A stretch of DNA of 64,000 bases from Trichomonas vaginalis G3 (GCF_026262505.1 NC_067206.1:35727896-35791895); one strand, 5' to 3'. Positions 28,591 to 38,987 are shown, counted from the first letter of the stretch. Notes: a model not told the origin generated them from the sequence alone. Numbers and translations: made by a program.

Positions 28591-30081
28591 GAAAAATTTT
28601 GGAATGTCACTTTTTATATTTTAACTTAAGGGTCTACGGTCCGGCCAAGCGAAGGCTATCGTTAATGTTCAAAATTTATATGGAAAGGCCCATATCTATT
28701 TATAGATTCTGATTTGATATCATATTTGTATACTATTTTTAATATAATTTGTGATTTTCGTTAACCAAGAAGCTCCAAAAAATCGATTCAAGTTGAAGAC
28801 GATAACGATAATTCTCATTTTAGCATTCAATTTTTGAATAGTATTTGAAAGTCTCTCAATTTTTTTGCAACTCAATTGGAATAAATTTGGATTTATACAT
28901 TCAATACGAACACTTTTTATATAAAATTTAAGTCTCAACATGTGCGGAATGTAGAATAAATATTTAAACCGAAGTATTGAAAAATTGCAGTCAAGTTGAT
29001 CGAAATTTTGACATTCAAGAATCAGATTGCCATTTCTCTAAATTTTATTTATTAATTTTGCATTAAATACAAAATATCGATATCAACTAAAAGCAAAATC
29101 ATAGTTTTTCATGCTTACCCTGAATTCCCGACAAATATAAATTTTGCACGTCAAAAATTTTTAATGTTGAACTTGCTGTGACCCATATAACTGTTATTGA
29201 GGGCTGAGATTTGCGCAACCATATTGAAAACATCTATTCTAGATGGTCTATGATATTTTCACCAAAATGTATGACTAGTGTCGATTTCGATATCTAATAA
29301 GTTCCTAATAATATCATATTTTGTCTCACATCACAATTTTATCGGTTCCCCAATATCATGTCATATTGATAACATCACATATAACCCTTATAATATCACT
29401 TAAATTTTTTTTATTGATTATATTTAATTAGTTCTACATTCTATTACTATAGAGGTTCGAACAATAGGTAGATGGTCATGAAAAAGTTGCAAAAGTCAAA
29501 AATTAATGGTAAATTATTTATTTAAATATTTCTAACAATAGGTTTTCATAAATCTGCTTTTACAACTTGTATCGAAGATGAAAACTCATAGACAAGAATG
29601 TATATTATAAGAAATCATGTTTCAAAACTTTTTAAATGCATTCAAGATCTCAAAATGGGTAATAGTGTTGCATGCTAAGTTCGGTCAACGATAGAAATTG
29701 AGTGGAAATTAATCGTCGAGGAAGTACGATTATGTAAAGTAAAAAAATGTTGTGGGATTTTTAATATTATATATTATTTTATAATAAAAATTTTTTGAGT
29801 CATTTTAAGAAGCACATATAATTTTTTGAATTTAAAAATTAAAGTAGTGTCAAACGAATTTATCACTTAATTTAATACTCAGATTTCTTAAAATTAATGA
29901 AAAAAAGGTTTTCTGAGAACTTTTGAGAATGGTTTTCAAATTCCATTATTGAAAATATATAGGTATTGTATGAAATTCAAACTCTATATTTATTAAAATT
30001 CTAAATTTTTAATAAAATAACTTTTCAGAGGAATATGATTTTGAATGGTTGATTAATAAGTATAAAAATGTCTACGATTTT
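28591..30081. other. Non-coding AT-rich region
   Basis: I see no gene. A TAAGGGTCTACGGTCCGG-like string near 28626 resembles the start of the local inverted-repeat elements, but no matching right end was found, so it may be a solo or truncated end. The open frame 28720-28941 (-) is AT-driven. Confidence 0.5.
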
Positions 30082-30084
30082 AAG

Positions 30085-30397
30085 GAGGGAATTGTTCCTT
30101 ATGAGGTATACATCATAACTATATACCTCATAAGGAACAATTCCCTCTTGATAGCTGGGAAACTTTCTCTGAATAACTTATCATTTGGAGAAAGTTTCCC
30201 AGCTATCTATTAGAAACTAAAGGCTGTGAGGCACTAATATATAATCAGTGCCTCATAGCCTTTAGTTTCTTATTAAAAACGAGAAAACTTGTTCGAAATG
30301 ATAAACAATTTCGAACAAGTTTTCTCGTTTTAAGGAGGGAATTGTTCCTTATGAGGTATACATCATAACTATATACCTCATAAGGAACCATTCCCTC
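30085..30397. repeat. Array of five long hairpins
   Basis: Five hairpins lie almost end to end. H1: 30085-30110/30122-30147 (26 bp, perfect). H2: 30150-30169/30188-30207 (20 bp, perfect). H3: 30212-30235/30247-30270 (24 bp, one G.U). H4: 30276-30299/30308-30331 (24 bp, perfect). H1': 30335-30360/30372-30397 (25 of 26), a copy of H1 displaced by exactly 250 bp. Loops are 8-18 nt. The four stem sequences are unrelated to each other. There is no coding frame and no terminal inverted repeat around the whole. Confidence 0.9.
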
Positions 30398-31114
30398 TTG
30401 ATATCCTGGATATTTTTGAATATATTTTTTAATTAAAGTTCTCAAAAGTATTATCAAAAGTGATTTTTTAAAAAATATCTCCAATTAATTAACTAATTAA
30501 AAGTATTATATTTTTAAAAATTAAATAGTTTTTCAATTTTTTTGAAGGAATTGAGATACTTCCCACGACAATAAAATTGAGAGGTTTACATTATGACTGA
30601 TCTTAGCATGCAACAATAGTAATAAAATCTTAAGAAGGAACTCATATTAATTGAGCAGTGATGCAAACTAAATATTTAACTATTAATCTTGCAGAAGATA
30701 AGATAGACTGAGCCAATGTTCATATTTTTGTCATTAAATATATGGTGAATTCTTCTCCAAAGGGGGAAAAAATCTTTTTCTTTCGGTTCTTTCTGAAATT
30801 GAATAGTTTACAAAATGGCGCCAACTTTTCTCACACTCGAAATTATGAGTTTATATTTGGATAGAAAGATAAAAAAATAGATTTATTGTAACAAACAAAA
30901 AATATGATTTATGGAGAAATTCTTGGGAATTAAGGGAAGAAACGGAAAAAAATTGGATTTTTTTTCTGGGTTAAAGTAACTAATACACATGTAAATGTCC
31001 GAAAAGGATGGTAAATGGGAGTTAAGTATCATTCGTAGGTTCAATTTGCCTTAAATATTACAAATTTTAAGAAATAATTAAAATTAAAAATCTGCAATCA
31101 GTCAGTTCCCTTAA
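30398..31114. other. Intergenic stretch
   Basis: AT-rich DNA without a recognisable gene. A TGGCGCCAA palindrome near 30814 parallels the TTGGCGCCAAA near 26470, but nothing else supports a shared function. Confidence 0.45.
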
Positions 31115-31603
31115 TTATTGATTTGTTGCATTTTCTGTAGCTTTAAGAATTGTTTCCTTAAGTTGATTGAGCATCGCAGTATATTGAACAATTTCAGGAG
31201 TTTGCATAATATTAGGGCAAATCTGAAATGGTGCCGATTTCTCCTTTTTCCTGTTTGGATCTTTAACTGTATTTGTTTGATTTTTAGCTTCTCTAACAAC
31301 AAGATGTTTTCCTTCGAAATTGGCATTGTTTAGATCTTTAATACAATATTTTGCATCGGATCTCTTCTGAAATGTGATGAAAGCCATGCCTTTGAACGTT
31401 TGTGCTTCATCCACCATCAAAAAAGTGTTAATAATGGTTCCATATTGCGAGAAATACTTCGTAATAGCTTTTTCATCCATATCAAGAGGGAGATTGTTCA
31501 CGTAAATTTTAACTGGAGTTTCAGTTTGCATTCGCTTTTGATTGTCTAAAAAGTGACGTTTTTTAAGGTCCTTTCTGCTTATATCGGCGCGCAGCTGCCT
31601 CAT
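31115..31603 (-). CDS. Single-RRM RNA-binding protein
   Basis: This 162-aa protein has one RNA-recognition motif at about residues 31-105. RNP2 is Ile33-Tyr-Val-Asn-Asn-Leu38 and RNP1 is Lys71-Gly-Met-Ala-Phe-Ile-Thr-Phe78. The key aromatic positions are Tyr34 in RNP2 and Phe75/Phe78 in RNP1, although RNP1 has Met-Ala instead of the usual Tyr/Phe-Gly. The N-terminus (1-30) is basic. The C-terminal about 50 residues are Lys/Thr/Asn-rich and helical. It should bind single-stranded RNA in the nucleus or cytoplasm, for example in mRNA processing. The target is not predictable. The ATG at 31603 gives the full domain. Confidence 0.88.
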   Translation of the reverse strand: MRQLRADISRKDLKKRHFLDNQKRMQTETPVKIYVNNLPLDMDEKAITKYFSQYGTIINTFLMVDEAQTFKGMAFITFQKRSDAKYCIKDLNNANFEGKHLVVREAKNQTNTVKDPNRKKEKSAPFQICPNIMQTPEIVQYTAMLNQLKETILKATENATNQ

Positions 31604-31883
31604 ATAGCTAAATTGGTTTAATTTTGATGTTAGGCAGATTCTTATCTATAAAGATCCATTAATCACCTTTTTATTTGAAAAAATATTTCAAAAATTCATC
31701 CAATTCTCAATGCACTTCACCCAATCATTTCTATTTTCATGTGTATAATTTGGCTTCTTAAGGATATCTTTTTAAATTTTACTGATTCAAATTTAAAGAT
31801 CAAATTTCTTTGATATTGTTCAAAGTTGTGAATGATTAGCCATAAATACATCTATATTTACATTGTGTTGAAATAATAGTTAT

Positions 31884-33624
31884 TTATGCATAGTTATGGA
31901 TGATGAATTTTTTTAATATTGTGGTATGTGAGTTAAGAAGTTCAATAATGTCATGATTGTGATCCTTTAATGCATAATCTAGGGCTGTTTCACCATTCTT
32001 GTCTTTTTTGTTGATATCTGCGCCATGTGTAAGAAGAAGTTTGATAAATTCCCTACTTGAATACTTTATTGCTAAATGAAGGGGAGTCTGTCCCTTTTTA
32101 TTTTTAATGTTGACTTTTGCACCAGAAGAAATAAGAATTTCTGCATTTTTCCTAGAATCATTCATTGCTGTAATATGAAGAGGAGTATCTCCATCTCTAT
32201 TTCGTTTATCAACATATGAATCTTTTTCAATAAGAAGTTTGGTAAATATAGTGCTTTTTGTTGATGCAGCAAAGTGGAGAATAGTATCCCAGTGAGGAAA
32301 TCTATCGGTACTGGCACCACTAGATAAAAGGAGATCCGCTAATTCAAAGTGATTATTTATTACGGCATAAATAACAGCAGTATATCCATTTCCATCTCTG
32401 AAATTAAGATTTATTCCATGCGATATTAATATTTTTGCTGTCTTGAGACTATTATTATCATTTATTGCTGTATAATGAAGAGCGGTTCTCCGAAAATAAT
32501 CGTAAATGTTGATGTCTGCTCCATTATTTATCAAAATGTCTGCTATTTGATGATGGTCATATTTTGGTGCCAAATGAAGAGGTGTTATATGCTTATTGCA
32601 ATCTTGTGCATCGACATCTGCTCCATTAGAAATAAGAAATTTTGTTGTTTCTTTGCAATTATATTTTGCTGCAATATGAAGAGCGGTTCTTCCTTTTTGA
32701 TCTTCTCCTTTATTGACATCAATGCCATATGAAAGAAAATGTGCACATAGTGCAGGAATGTTGAACGATGGTGAATAAACAAAGCAGATGTTGATTGATT
32801 TAGTATGATGTAAATAAACTAAAAATGCTTGAAGATTCTGGTGCATACAACAATAGTGCAAAAACAATTTATCATCAATAGATATATTGTATTCGTTTAA
32901 CAAAAATGTTACAAAATCAATGTTGTGACTAACAATTGCCATTATCATACAGCTTGCTGTTGGTTCTATATATTTCAAACATTCACTCATTATATCTGGA
33001 TTTTCACCCAAAAATGATAATTCAAGGCATGTTTCAGTGATTTTTGAGTTAAATTCTGCCCTTAAAAATTTAAAGCAATTTACAGCTCCATGATAACAGC
33101 ATAATTCAAGTAATGAAAGACTTTTATCTTCTTGACATGGATAGAAATCACTTTTAAGCATTATGTCTTTATCAAAACCTTCTCTTTCTGTGAACATGAT
33201 AAAAGATTTTATGTCATCATCCATAATCGCTCTGAAAATTGTGTTTTTTTTCATGAACTTCCAATGAATAATTTGGAATTTCACCTTTTTTGATTTCTTT
33301 GTGTTTATAAATTAAGCAATCAAATAAATCTGTAAGAGAAATATCTTCATTTAGTTCACACGTCTTAATTAAAGTTCTGAAAATATCCCAATATGATTTA
33401 AAATAGCGATTGCGTAACTTAGATATGCCTTGTATAATTGTTAGAATCTGGTTTATAGTTAATATGTTTGTTTGCAGCAAAATTTTTTTGATATCATGGC
33501 AAATTTTGCTGATTTCGCTTTTATTGAGTGTTTTTAGATTATATAATCTATTAAAAATATCAACATATCATTTATTCATCTTAAATAACTTGTTATAATT
33601 GCAAATTCTATCAATGGCATCCAT
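31884..33624 (-). pseudogene. Ankyrin/DUF3447 gene, decayed
   Basis: This is a relative of the ankyrin gene at 9997-11781. An ATG at 33624 follows a good TCACTT initiator. The first frame is cut by a TGA after about 18 codons, then continues open. Near 33241-33250 a run of T on the plus strand (A on the coding strand) separates two overlapping frames of the same protein, and the downstream frame has no ATG at its head. That frame (to 31884) carries the Leu-Leu-Glu-Leu-Cys-Cys-Tyr-His-Gly-Ala landmark and about eight ankyrin repeats without stops. With one stop and one homopolymer frame change in about 1.74 kb, it is a young pseudogene or contains a sequencing error. Confidence 0.8.
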
Positions 33625-33642
33625 TTTTACAAAAAATTGAAT

Positions 33643-33648
33643 AAGTGA
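33643..33648 (-). promoter_or_regulatory. Inr TCACTT of the decayed ankyrin gene
   Basis: TCACTT on the minus strand has its A at 33646, 22 bases before the ATG at 33624. The promoter looks intact although the coding frame is broken, so transcription may continue. Confidence 0.6.
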
Positions 33649-33774
33649 AACGGTTTTCAGTTTTTGCGCTATTTTGGAATTCTTGATGAAGACTGATAGT
33701 ACAGCTTTTAATCTTGGTCAAAAATTCTATAAAAGGTATATTTTCCGCCCAAATAATATGTTCGATTGTTTCTT

Positions 33775-33862
33775 AGCTACTATTATTAGCTGCTGCAAAG
33801 TGAAGAGCAGTTTGTCATTTTTTATCTTTTTCGTTAATATTTGTGCCATGTGAAATAAGCTA
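33775..33862 (-). pseudogene. Ankyrin repeat fragment
   Basis: Reading leftward, a single repeat-sized piece encodes Leu-Ile-Ser-His-Gly-Thr-Asn-Ile-Asn and, after a stop, Gln-Thr-Ala-Leu-His-Phe-Ala-Ala-Ala. It is a leftover of another ankyrin gene between the decayed gene and the PPDK 3' end. Confidence 0.65.
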
Positions 33863-33938
33863 CTAAATGCTATCTAATAAAGTGTTAAATGATAAAAATA
33901 TGAAATAAATTTTACAAAAAAAAATTAAATAAATTTTT

Positions 33939-36710
33939 TTATTTTTGAGCATCAAGAACAGCGTGTGCAGCAGTAAATCTAGCGGCAGGAATTCTAAGTG
34001 GACTGCAAGACACATAATCCATACCTATTGAGTGACAGAACTTAATAGTTTCTGGGTCACCGCCGTGTTCACCACAAATTCCAACAGTCAAATCTGGTCT
34101 TGTCTTTCTTCCTCTTTCTGTTGCGATTTTCATCAACTTTCCAATACCTTTATCTATTGTTTGGAAAGGATTTGTCTGTATCATTCCTTTGCTTCTATAT
34201 GTCTGTATGAAACCAGCATCATCACGGCTGTATCCGAAACCTAATTGTGTCAAATCATTTGTTCCGAAAGAGAAGAATTCCGCGTATTGGGAAATCTTAT
34301 CTGCAATCAATGCAGCACGTGGTACTTCAATCATTGTACCGTATTTGATATGCAGATTCTTTATTTCGTTCTCTTTCATGACACTTTCGATCTCTTTATC
34401 CATGATTTCTTTGACAACTTTAAGTTCTTCCTCTGTACAAACTAAAGGAACCATGATTTCAACAATTGGATCTTTCTCGTCGGCTTTAAGCTTGCAGGCG
34501 GCGCTTGCAATTGCACGAACTTGCATTTCAAGTAATCCTGGAATTAACAAGCATAATCTAACACCTCTGAAGCCTGTCATTGGGTTTGTTTCATGGTATT
34601 TAAGGATGTTTTGGTATAATTTCTCTTTCTGTTTATCTTCATCATCTTCATCGTCTTCGTTTTCCTCTTTTTCTTTGTCCTTTCCTTCCAATTTGTTCCT
34701 CTCTTTGGCTGCAGCTATTTCGCCAGCAGTTTCTAACATGTCTGGAAGGAATTCGTGCAATGGAGGATCCAATAACCTGACAATAACAGGTAATCCGCTC
34801 ATTGTATCGAACATTGACAGGAAATCTTCTTCAAGGAAGTTGTATAATTCATCCATGGCTTCTTTTCTTTCATCTTCATTTTCGGCCATAACCATTTTCT
34901 GGACGTATTGCGTTCTATCGCCCAAAAACATGTGCTCTGTCCTGCAAAGACCAATTCCTTTTGCACCAAGTTGCTTGGCTTTTTCTGCATCTTGAGGAGT
35001 ATCTGCATTTGCAAGGACTTTAAGGCCACGAGTTGGTCTTTGGTTTATTGATTCTCTGCCATCATTCTTTTCGCATATTTCATCTGCCCAATTAAGTAAT
35101 TCAAGGAGATCTTCTTGTTCTGAAATATTTGGAGCGACCATAGGGATTTGGTCCATAAAGACTTGGCCTGTTGAGCCATCGATACTTACGAAATCGCCTT
35201 CTTTAAGGACGTTTTCTCCACATGTAACTGTTTTTGCATCTGCATCTATGTTAATTGATGAGCAACCAACAACGGCTGGTATACCAACTTGTCGGGCAAC
35301 GACAGCTGCATGAGAAGCCGCACCGCCTTCTGCTGTAAACAAACCCTTTGAAACGACCATTCCACCGAAATCATCTGGTTTTGTAAATTGGCGGACAAGA
35401 ATGACGTTTTGGCCTTGTCCAGCCATCTCTTTACATTTATCGGCGTCGAAGTAAATTTGGCCGACTCCAGCTCCAGGAGATGCATTTACGCCTGTAGTAA
35501 AGAGTTTAGAAGCTGCAGAATCTAAATCACTCTTTTCGAAGTGAGGATGTAGTATTGTTTCGATATCATTTGAAGTAACTCTCTTGAGAGCTTCTTCTTT
35601 TGTAATTACTCCTTCTTTCGCGAGATCTACGTTGCATTTGATAATAGCCTTGGATGTTTTCTTGCCATTTCTTGTTTGGAGAATCCATAATACCCCGTTT
35701 TCAATTGTAAATTCGATATCTTGAACTTCTTTGAAGAAACCTTCGAGCTTGTGGCCAATTTCGAGTAATTGGTTGTATACTTCTGGCAATACTTGTTCGA
35801 GCTGATCGATGTGCTGTGGTGTTCTAACACCTGCAACAACATCTTCGCCTTGAGAATTGACAAGGAAGTCACCCCAAAGCTTATTTTCGCCTGTAGATGG
35901 ATTACGAGTAAATGTAACGCCTGACGCTGATGTTTCGCCCATATTTCCGAAAACCATCGCCATAACGTTAACAGCAGTGCCCCAATCGTCTGAGAAACCG
36001 AATCTCTTACGGTATTCGATGGCTCTCTCGGAGTTCCATGATTGGAAGACAGCCATAATGGCTCCTTTCAACTGTTCAATCGGATCTTGTGGGAAAGGTG
36101 CTCCTTTCTCAGTTTCAATGATCTGTTTGTATGTTCCAACAAGAGCTTCCCAATCTTCGGCTGGTACATCGTTATCTGACTTGTATTCTTTTTCTGTTTG
36201 CATTGCTTTAAGTGCTGCTTCGAATTTCTCGTCAGGAATGCCCATAACAATTGCGCCATATCCTTGGAGAAGACGTCTGTATGAATCCCAAACGAAACGT
36301 GGATTTTGAGTTAAATTTATCATTGCTTGGCAAGTAACATCGTTGAGACCGATATTAAGCACTGTATCCATCATACCTGGCATGGAAACGCGTGCACCTG
36401 ATCTGCATGAAACGAGAAGTGGTTTTTCTTCTGATCCGAACTGTTTTTCTGTTTTTGTTTCGAGTTCTTTAATTTTTTGATTAATTTCTTCCCAAATTGA
36501 ATCGGGTAAAGCTGGTGGATCTTGTTTGTAGAAAATTGTGCATGCTTCTGTTGAAATTGTAAATCCATGTGGAACTGGAATTCCCTGACGAGCAATTTCA
36601 GCAAGATTTCCTCCTTTACCTCCGAGAAGGTTCTTCACCTTGTCCATTCCACCGACTTTTGCTTCGACTTTGTCGATTTCGTCGAAGAAATAGACATATT
36701 GCTCAGTCAT
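33939..36710 (-). CDS. ppdK: Pyruvate, phosphate dikinase
   Basis: PPDK interconverts phosphoenolpyruvate + AMP + PPi and pyruvate + ATP + Pi. It gives trichomonads a PPi-linked alternative to pyruvate kinase in carbohydrate metabolism. The 923-aa protein is full length. An N-terminal ATP-grasp domain contains Cys-Arg-Ser-Gly-Ala-Arg-Val-Ser-Met-Pro-Gly-Met. The central swivelling domain has the phosphorylated His467 in Gly-Gly-Ala-Ala-Ser-His-Ala-Ala-Val-Val. The C-terminal PEP-binding barrel has Ser-Phe-Gly-Thr-Asn-Asp-Leu and the active-site Cys879 in Gly-Ile-Cys-Gly-Glu-His-Gly-Gly. An unusual acidic/Lys insert (about residues 674-695) makes it longer than the usual about 875 aa. The ATG at 36710 lies 27 bases after a TCACTTTT initiator. 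The long open frames on the opposite strand (for example 34189-34995) are shadows. Confidence 0.97.
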   Translation of the reverse strand: MTEQYVYFFDEIDKVEAKVGGMDKVKNLLGGKGGNLAEIARQGIPVPHGFTISTEACTIFYKQDPPALPDSIWEEINQKIKELETKTEKQFGSEEKPLLVSCRSGARVSMPGMMDTVLNIGLNDVTCQAMINLTQNPRFVWDSYRRLLQGYGAIVMGIPDEKFEAALKAMQTEKEYKSDNDVPAEDWEALVGTYKQIIETEKGAPFPQDPIEQLKGAIMAVFQSWNSERAIEYRKRFGFSDDWGTAVNVMAMVFGNMGETSASGVTFTRNPSTGENKLWGDFLVNSQGEDVVAGVRTPQHIDQLEQVLPEVYNQLLEIGHKLEGFFKEVQDIEFTIENGVLWILQTRNGKKTSKAIIKCNVDLAKEGVITKEEALKRVTSNDIETILHPHFEKSDLDSAASKLFTTGVNASPGAGVGQIYFDADKCKEMAGQGQNVILVRQFTKPDDFGGMVVSKGLFTAEGGAASHAAVVARQVGIPAVVGCSSINIDADAKTVTCGENVLKEGDFVSIDGSTGQVFMDQIPMVAPNISEQEDLLELLNWADEICEKNDGRESINQRPTRGLKVLANADTPQDAEKAKQLGAKGIGLCRTEHMFLGDRTQYVQKMVMAENEDERKEAMDELYNFLEEDFLSMFDTMSGLPVIVRLLDPPLHEFLPDMLETAGEIAAAKERNKLEGKDKEKEENEDDEDDEDKQKEKLYQNILKYHETNPMTGFRGVRLCLLIPGLLEMQVRAIASAACKLKADEKDPIVEIMVPLVCTEEELKVVKEIMDKEIESVMKENEIKNLHIKYGTMIEVPRAALIADKISQYAEFFSFGTNDLTQLGFGYSRDDAGFIQTYRSKGMIQTNPFQTIDKGIGKLMKIATERGRKTRPDLTVGICGEHGGDPETIKFCHSIGMDYVSCSPLRIPAARFTAAHAVLDAQK

Positions 36711-36733
36711 GTTTGAAAACGTATTTTCTTGAA

Positions 36734-36739
36734 AAGTGA
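36734..36739 (-). promoter_or_regulatory. Inr TCACTT of PPDK
   Basis: On the minus strand TGTCACTTTT has its A at 36737, 27 bases before the PPDK ATG. The motif matches those at 21810 and 38982. Confidence 0.7.
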
Positions 36740-37092
36740 CACTCGTTACTATATTATTGATTTGATACTAATTTAACTATCTTATTAGTTATATTTTCTA
36801 ATGGAAGCGCATATAATCATGTTATTTTTCAAAAATAGTTTAATATTGAAGATAAAAAATTTGATATTACCGTAATTCTACAGTTTTAACCAATGCCTTA
36901 GAAATTACTGGAAATGAATAATATATTAATCATATTGCCAGTTATTTAATGGTTTGAATCGAATAAAATTTCAGCGATTATGCTCAGTTATTAGCTGGGA
37001 ACTAGAAAAAATTATAAATATCAGAACATCCATATCTTACAATATTTAGTTAAATATAAAATACAAATTAAAACATCAAAAAGATATTATAA

Positions 37093-37668
37093 TTAACAGC
37101 AAGGTTTGTTATTGGTTTCCTCGAGTTGAGGTCTTGGTATAAATGTAGTAGTTTCTGATTGTGCAGTTGTTGCTGCTAAAGTCTTTGTGGCAATCGAATA
37201 AAAAAGAGTATCAATTCCAGCTCCTGTTACAGCAGATGTTTGGAGAAATTCTATATCCTTATCCTTGTATTCGATGACTAAATTTTGATAATCGCAAAAT
37301 GATTCTAAATCTACTTTGTTTCCGACAACAATAATATTAGGGATGGCATAGTCTTCTACAACACTCTCTATCCAACCATTTACACTGTTAAATGAATCTT
37401 TATTTGAAAGATCAAAAACTACAACTGCAACTTGAGCGCCTCGAGCGTACATTGGAACAAGACATTTAAATTCTTCCTGTCCTGCTGTATCCCATACGCT
37501 CAAATTAACAACGGAGTCATTTAATTTGACTGCAAATGAAAAAGAATTTGCTCCAATTGTTGGAACAGTTTTTTCTGTTTTGCGTGCGTATGCATTAACT
37601 ATAGATGTTTTACCAACTTGTGTATCACCAACCAATACAACTTTAATTGGCTGAGTTTCTGTAAGCAT
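37093..37668 (-). CDS. Rab-like small GTPase
   Basis: This is a 191-aa Ras-superfamily GTPase of the Rab type, expected to control membrane traffic. The P-loop is Gly14-Asp-Thr-Gln-Val-Gly-Lys-Thr21, switch II starts Trp59-Asp-Thr-Ala-Gly-Gln-Glu, G4 is Asn-Lys-Val-Asp near residue 118, and G5 is Thr-Ser-Ala. The protein ends in Cys-Cys, a geranylgeranylation signal, so it is membrane-anchored. Switch I (Thr-Val-Pro-Thr-Ile-Gly) fits Rab5/Rab21-like members, but the subfamily is not certain. The ATG at 37668 is supported by the correct P-loop distance. The AAAAAAGTGACATT string just upstream is the reverse-oriented form of the common TGTCACTTTT motif. Confidence 0.93.
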   Translation of the reverse strand: MLTETQPIKVVLVGDTQVGKTSIVNAYARKTEKTVPTIGANSFSFAVKLNDSVVNLSVWDTAGQEEFKCLVPMYARGAQVAVVVFDLSNKDSFNSVNGWIESVVEDYAIPNIIVVGNKVDLESFCDYQNLVIEYKDKDIEFLQTSAVTGAGIDTLFYSIATKTLAATTAQSETTTFIPRPQLEETNNKPCC

Positions 37669-38201
37669 ATCAACAGCAATGTCACTTTTTTGATAAATTA
37701 GAATTCAATTATGAGAAATTATCGGAGATGATGGATCTGTTTTACGGACTTATTTCCATTGAGAAATTCTCAGTGTTCGTTACTGGTTTTTCGATGCATT
37801 TCATCGACTCTCTATCAATTGAAAAATCGGAAAAACGGAATGATTTTCATGATGAGATAAATAATTTCCTTAAAGGAACATGAAATATGAAACTGTAGCT
37901 ATTTATTTGGAAGTATGAGTGTTATTTGGCTCTTTATCCATGTTATTTCATTCATAATTAATAATCATTTAATGAATGCATGTTATGTCGTTTTAGAAGT
38001 TGTTCGTCTTTGGTTCCTTATTCTATCTCAACTTACTTTTATATTTTGAAAAAAAAATCTCAAAAATGTTGAGATTTAGCTCAAATTATGAGATTTTGAT
38101 ATTCACATAAGAATGGTAATGCATTTAAATTAGAAAATTCGATAAAATTTGGATCATTTTCAAGGTTATCGTTAAAAAGTTGCATATTTTACAAAATTTT
38201 A
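37669..38201. other. Intergenic region
   Basis: This is AT-rich sequence between the divergent GTPase and small membrane protein genes. A TGTCACTTTTTTGA motif at about 37680-37693 faces rightward, towards no nearby gene. I see nothing else. Confidence 0.5.
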
Positions 38202-38423
38202 ATGGGCTGCGATCCAATTACCCTCTTCAAGAACTACCGTATGGCTACAGGTGTATACCTCTTTTCAAAGAAGGAAAGACTCGCTTGGGATCTAATCTTT
38301 TTGATCCTTATTTTCATTTTCTTCATCGGATTAATTCAGCTTATGATTGGAACATACAACTCATTCGCTCGTGTTTTCTTTGGCGCTGTCACGACTTCTA
38401 CCCAAAACTCGGTTCAAAATTAG
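38202..38423 (+). CDS. Small membrane protein, 73 aa; possible SPT small subunit
   Basis: The 73-aa frame starts Met-Gly-Cys-Asp-Pro and has one clear hydrophobic segment at about residues 30-50. Just before it lie Tyr-Arg-Met-Ala-Thr-Gly-Val-Tyr-Leu-Phe and a Lys-Lys-Glu-Arg turn. Size and the 'Tyr...Thr-Gly-x-Tyr-x...Glu-Arg...hydrophobic' order resemble the small subunit of serine palmitoyltransferase, which activates the first step of sphingolipid synthesis at the ER. This is a tentative match by eye. The overlapping frame 38180-38455 is a shadow. Confidence 0.55.
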   Translation: MGCDPITLFKNYRMATGVYLFSKKERLAWDLIFLILIFIFFIGLIQLMIGTYNSFARVFFGAVTTSTQNSVQN

Positions 38424-38981
38424 GAGTTATCTCTTTTACGAAAAATAGAGAATAAACTTATATCTTTAAATGTGCTTACTTTATACTAAATTCTTGTTGT
38501 TTTTTCATATTTTTCCTATGATGGCTACTCCCCTGAATAAACAGCTAAAAAAGTGAATAAACTATTTGAACAATTTGTATTATTTTCAAAATTTGTTCAT
38601 TAATATGTTTTGTTATATGTTTTGTTATATGTTTTGATATCCAATATCATCACCCACTTTCTGAATTAACACCAATAGAAAAAATTGACAATTTTTTGAG
38701 GCGCATTATATGCAATCGTTATAATATCTAGCCACGCGTGTGTAAATGGATCTATTCATCCTAACATTTTTCTTGGGAATGAAAATTTACGAAAAATAAA
38801 AGAGATGTAAGAAGGAAAAATTTCCTCTGAAAATTGAAAAACTGACATTTTGGTCACCACTTAATCATCGAGAATTCTTATCGGTGTTTAATAACTGTCA
38901 AGATTTATTTGTGCGAAAAAAATTCAATACATATTATTTTTTGTGAGCGAAAAGGAGGTTATTAATTGAATGGATAAGAAT
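38424..38981. other. Intergenic region upstream of SOD
   Basis: AT-rich with a triple TATGTTTTGTTA-like short tandem repeat near 38605-38640. No gene seen. Confidence 0.5.
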
Positions 38982-38987
38982 TCACTT
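38982..38987 (+). promoter_or_regulatory. Inr TCACTT of Fe-SOD
   Basis: TTCACTTCATTTTTT lies just before the SOD start. Its A at 38984 gives a 17-base leader to the ATG at 39001. Confidence 0.65.

Noticed and set aside
30085-30397. CRISPR array
   Set aside because: There is no constant repeat with variable spacers. The units are hairpins with unrelated stems, and the host is a eukaryote.
34189-34995. 268-aa frame opposite PPDK
   Set aside because: Ser/Phe-rich antisense shadow of a gene with biased codons; PPDK on the other strand is certain.
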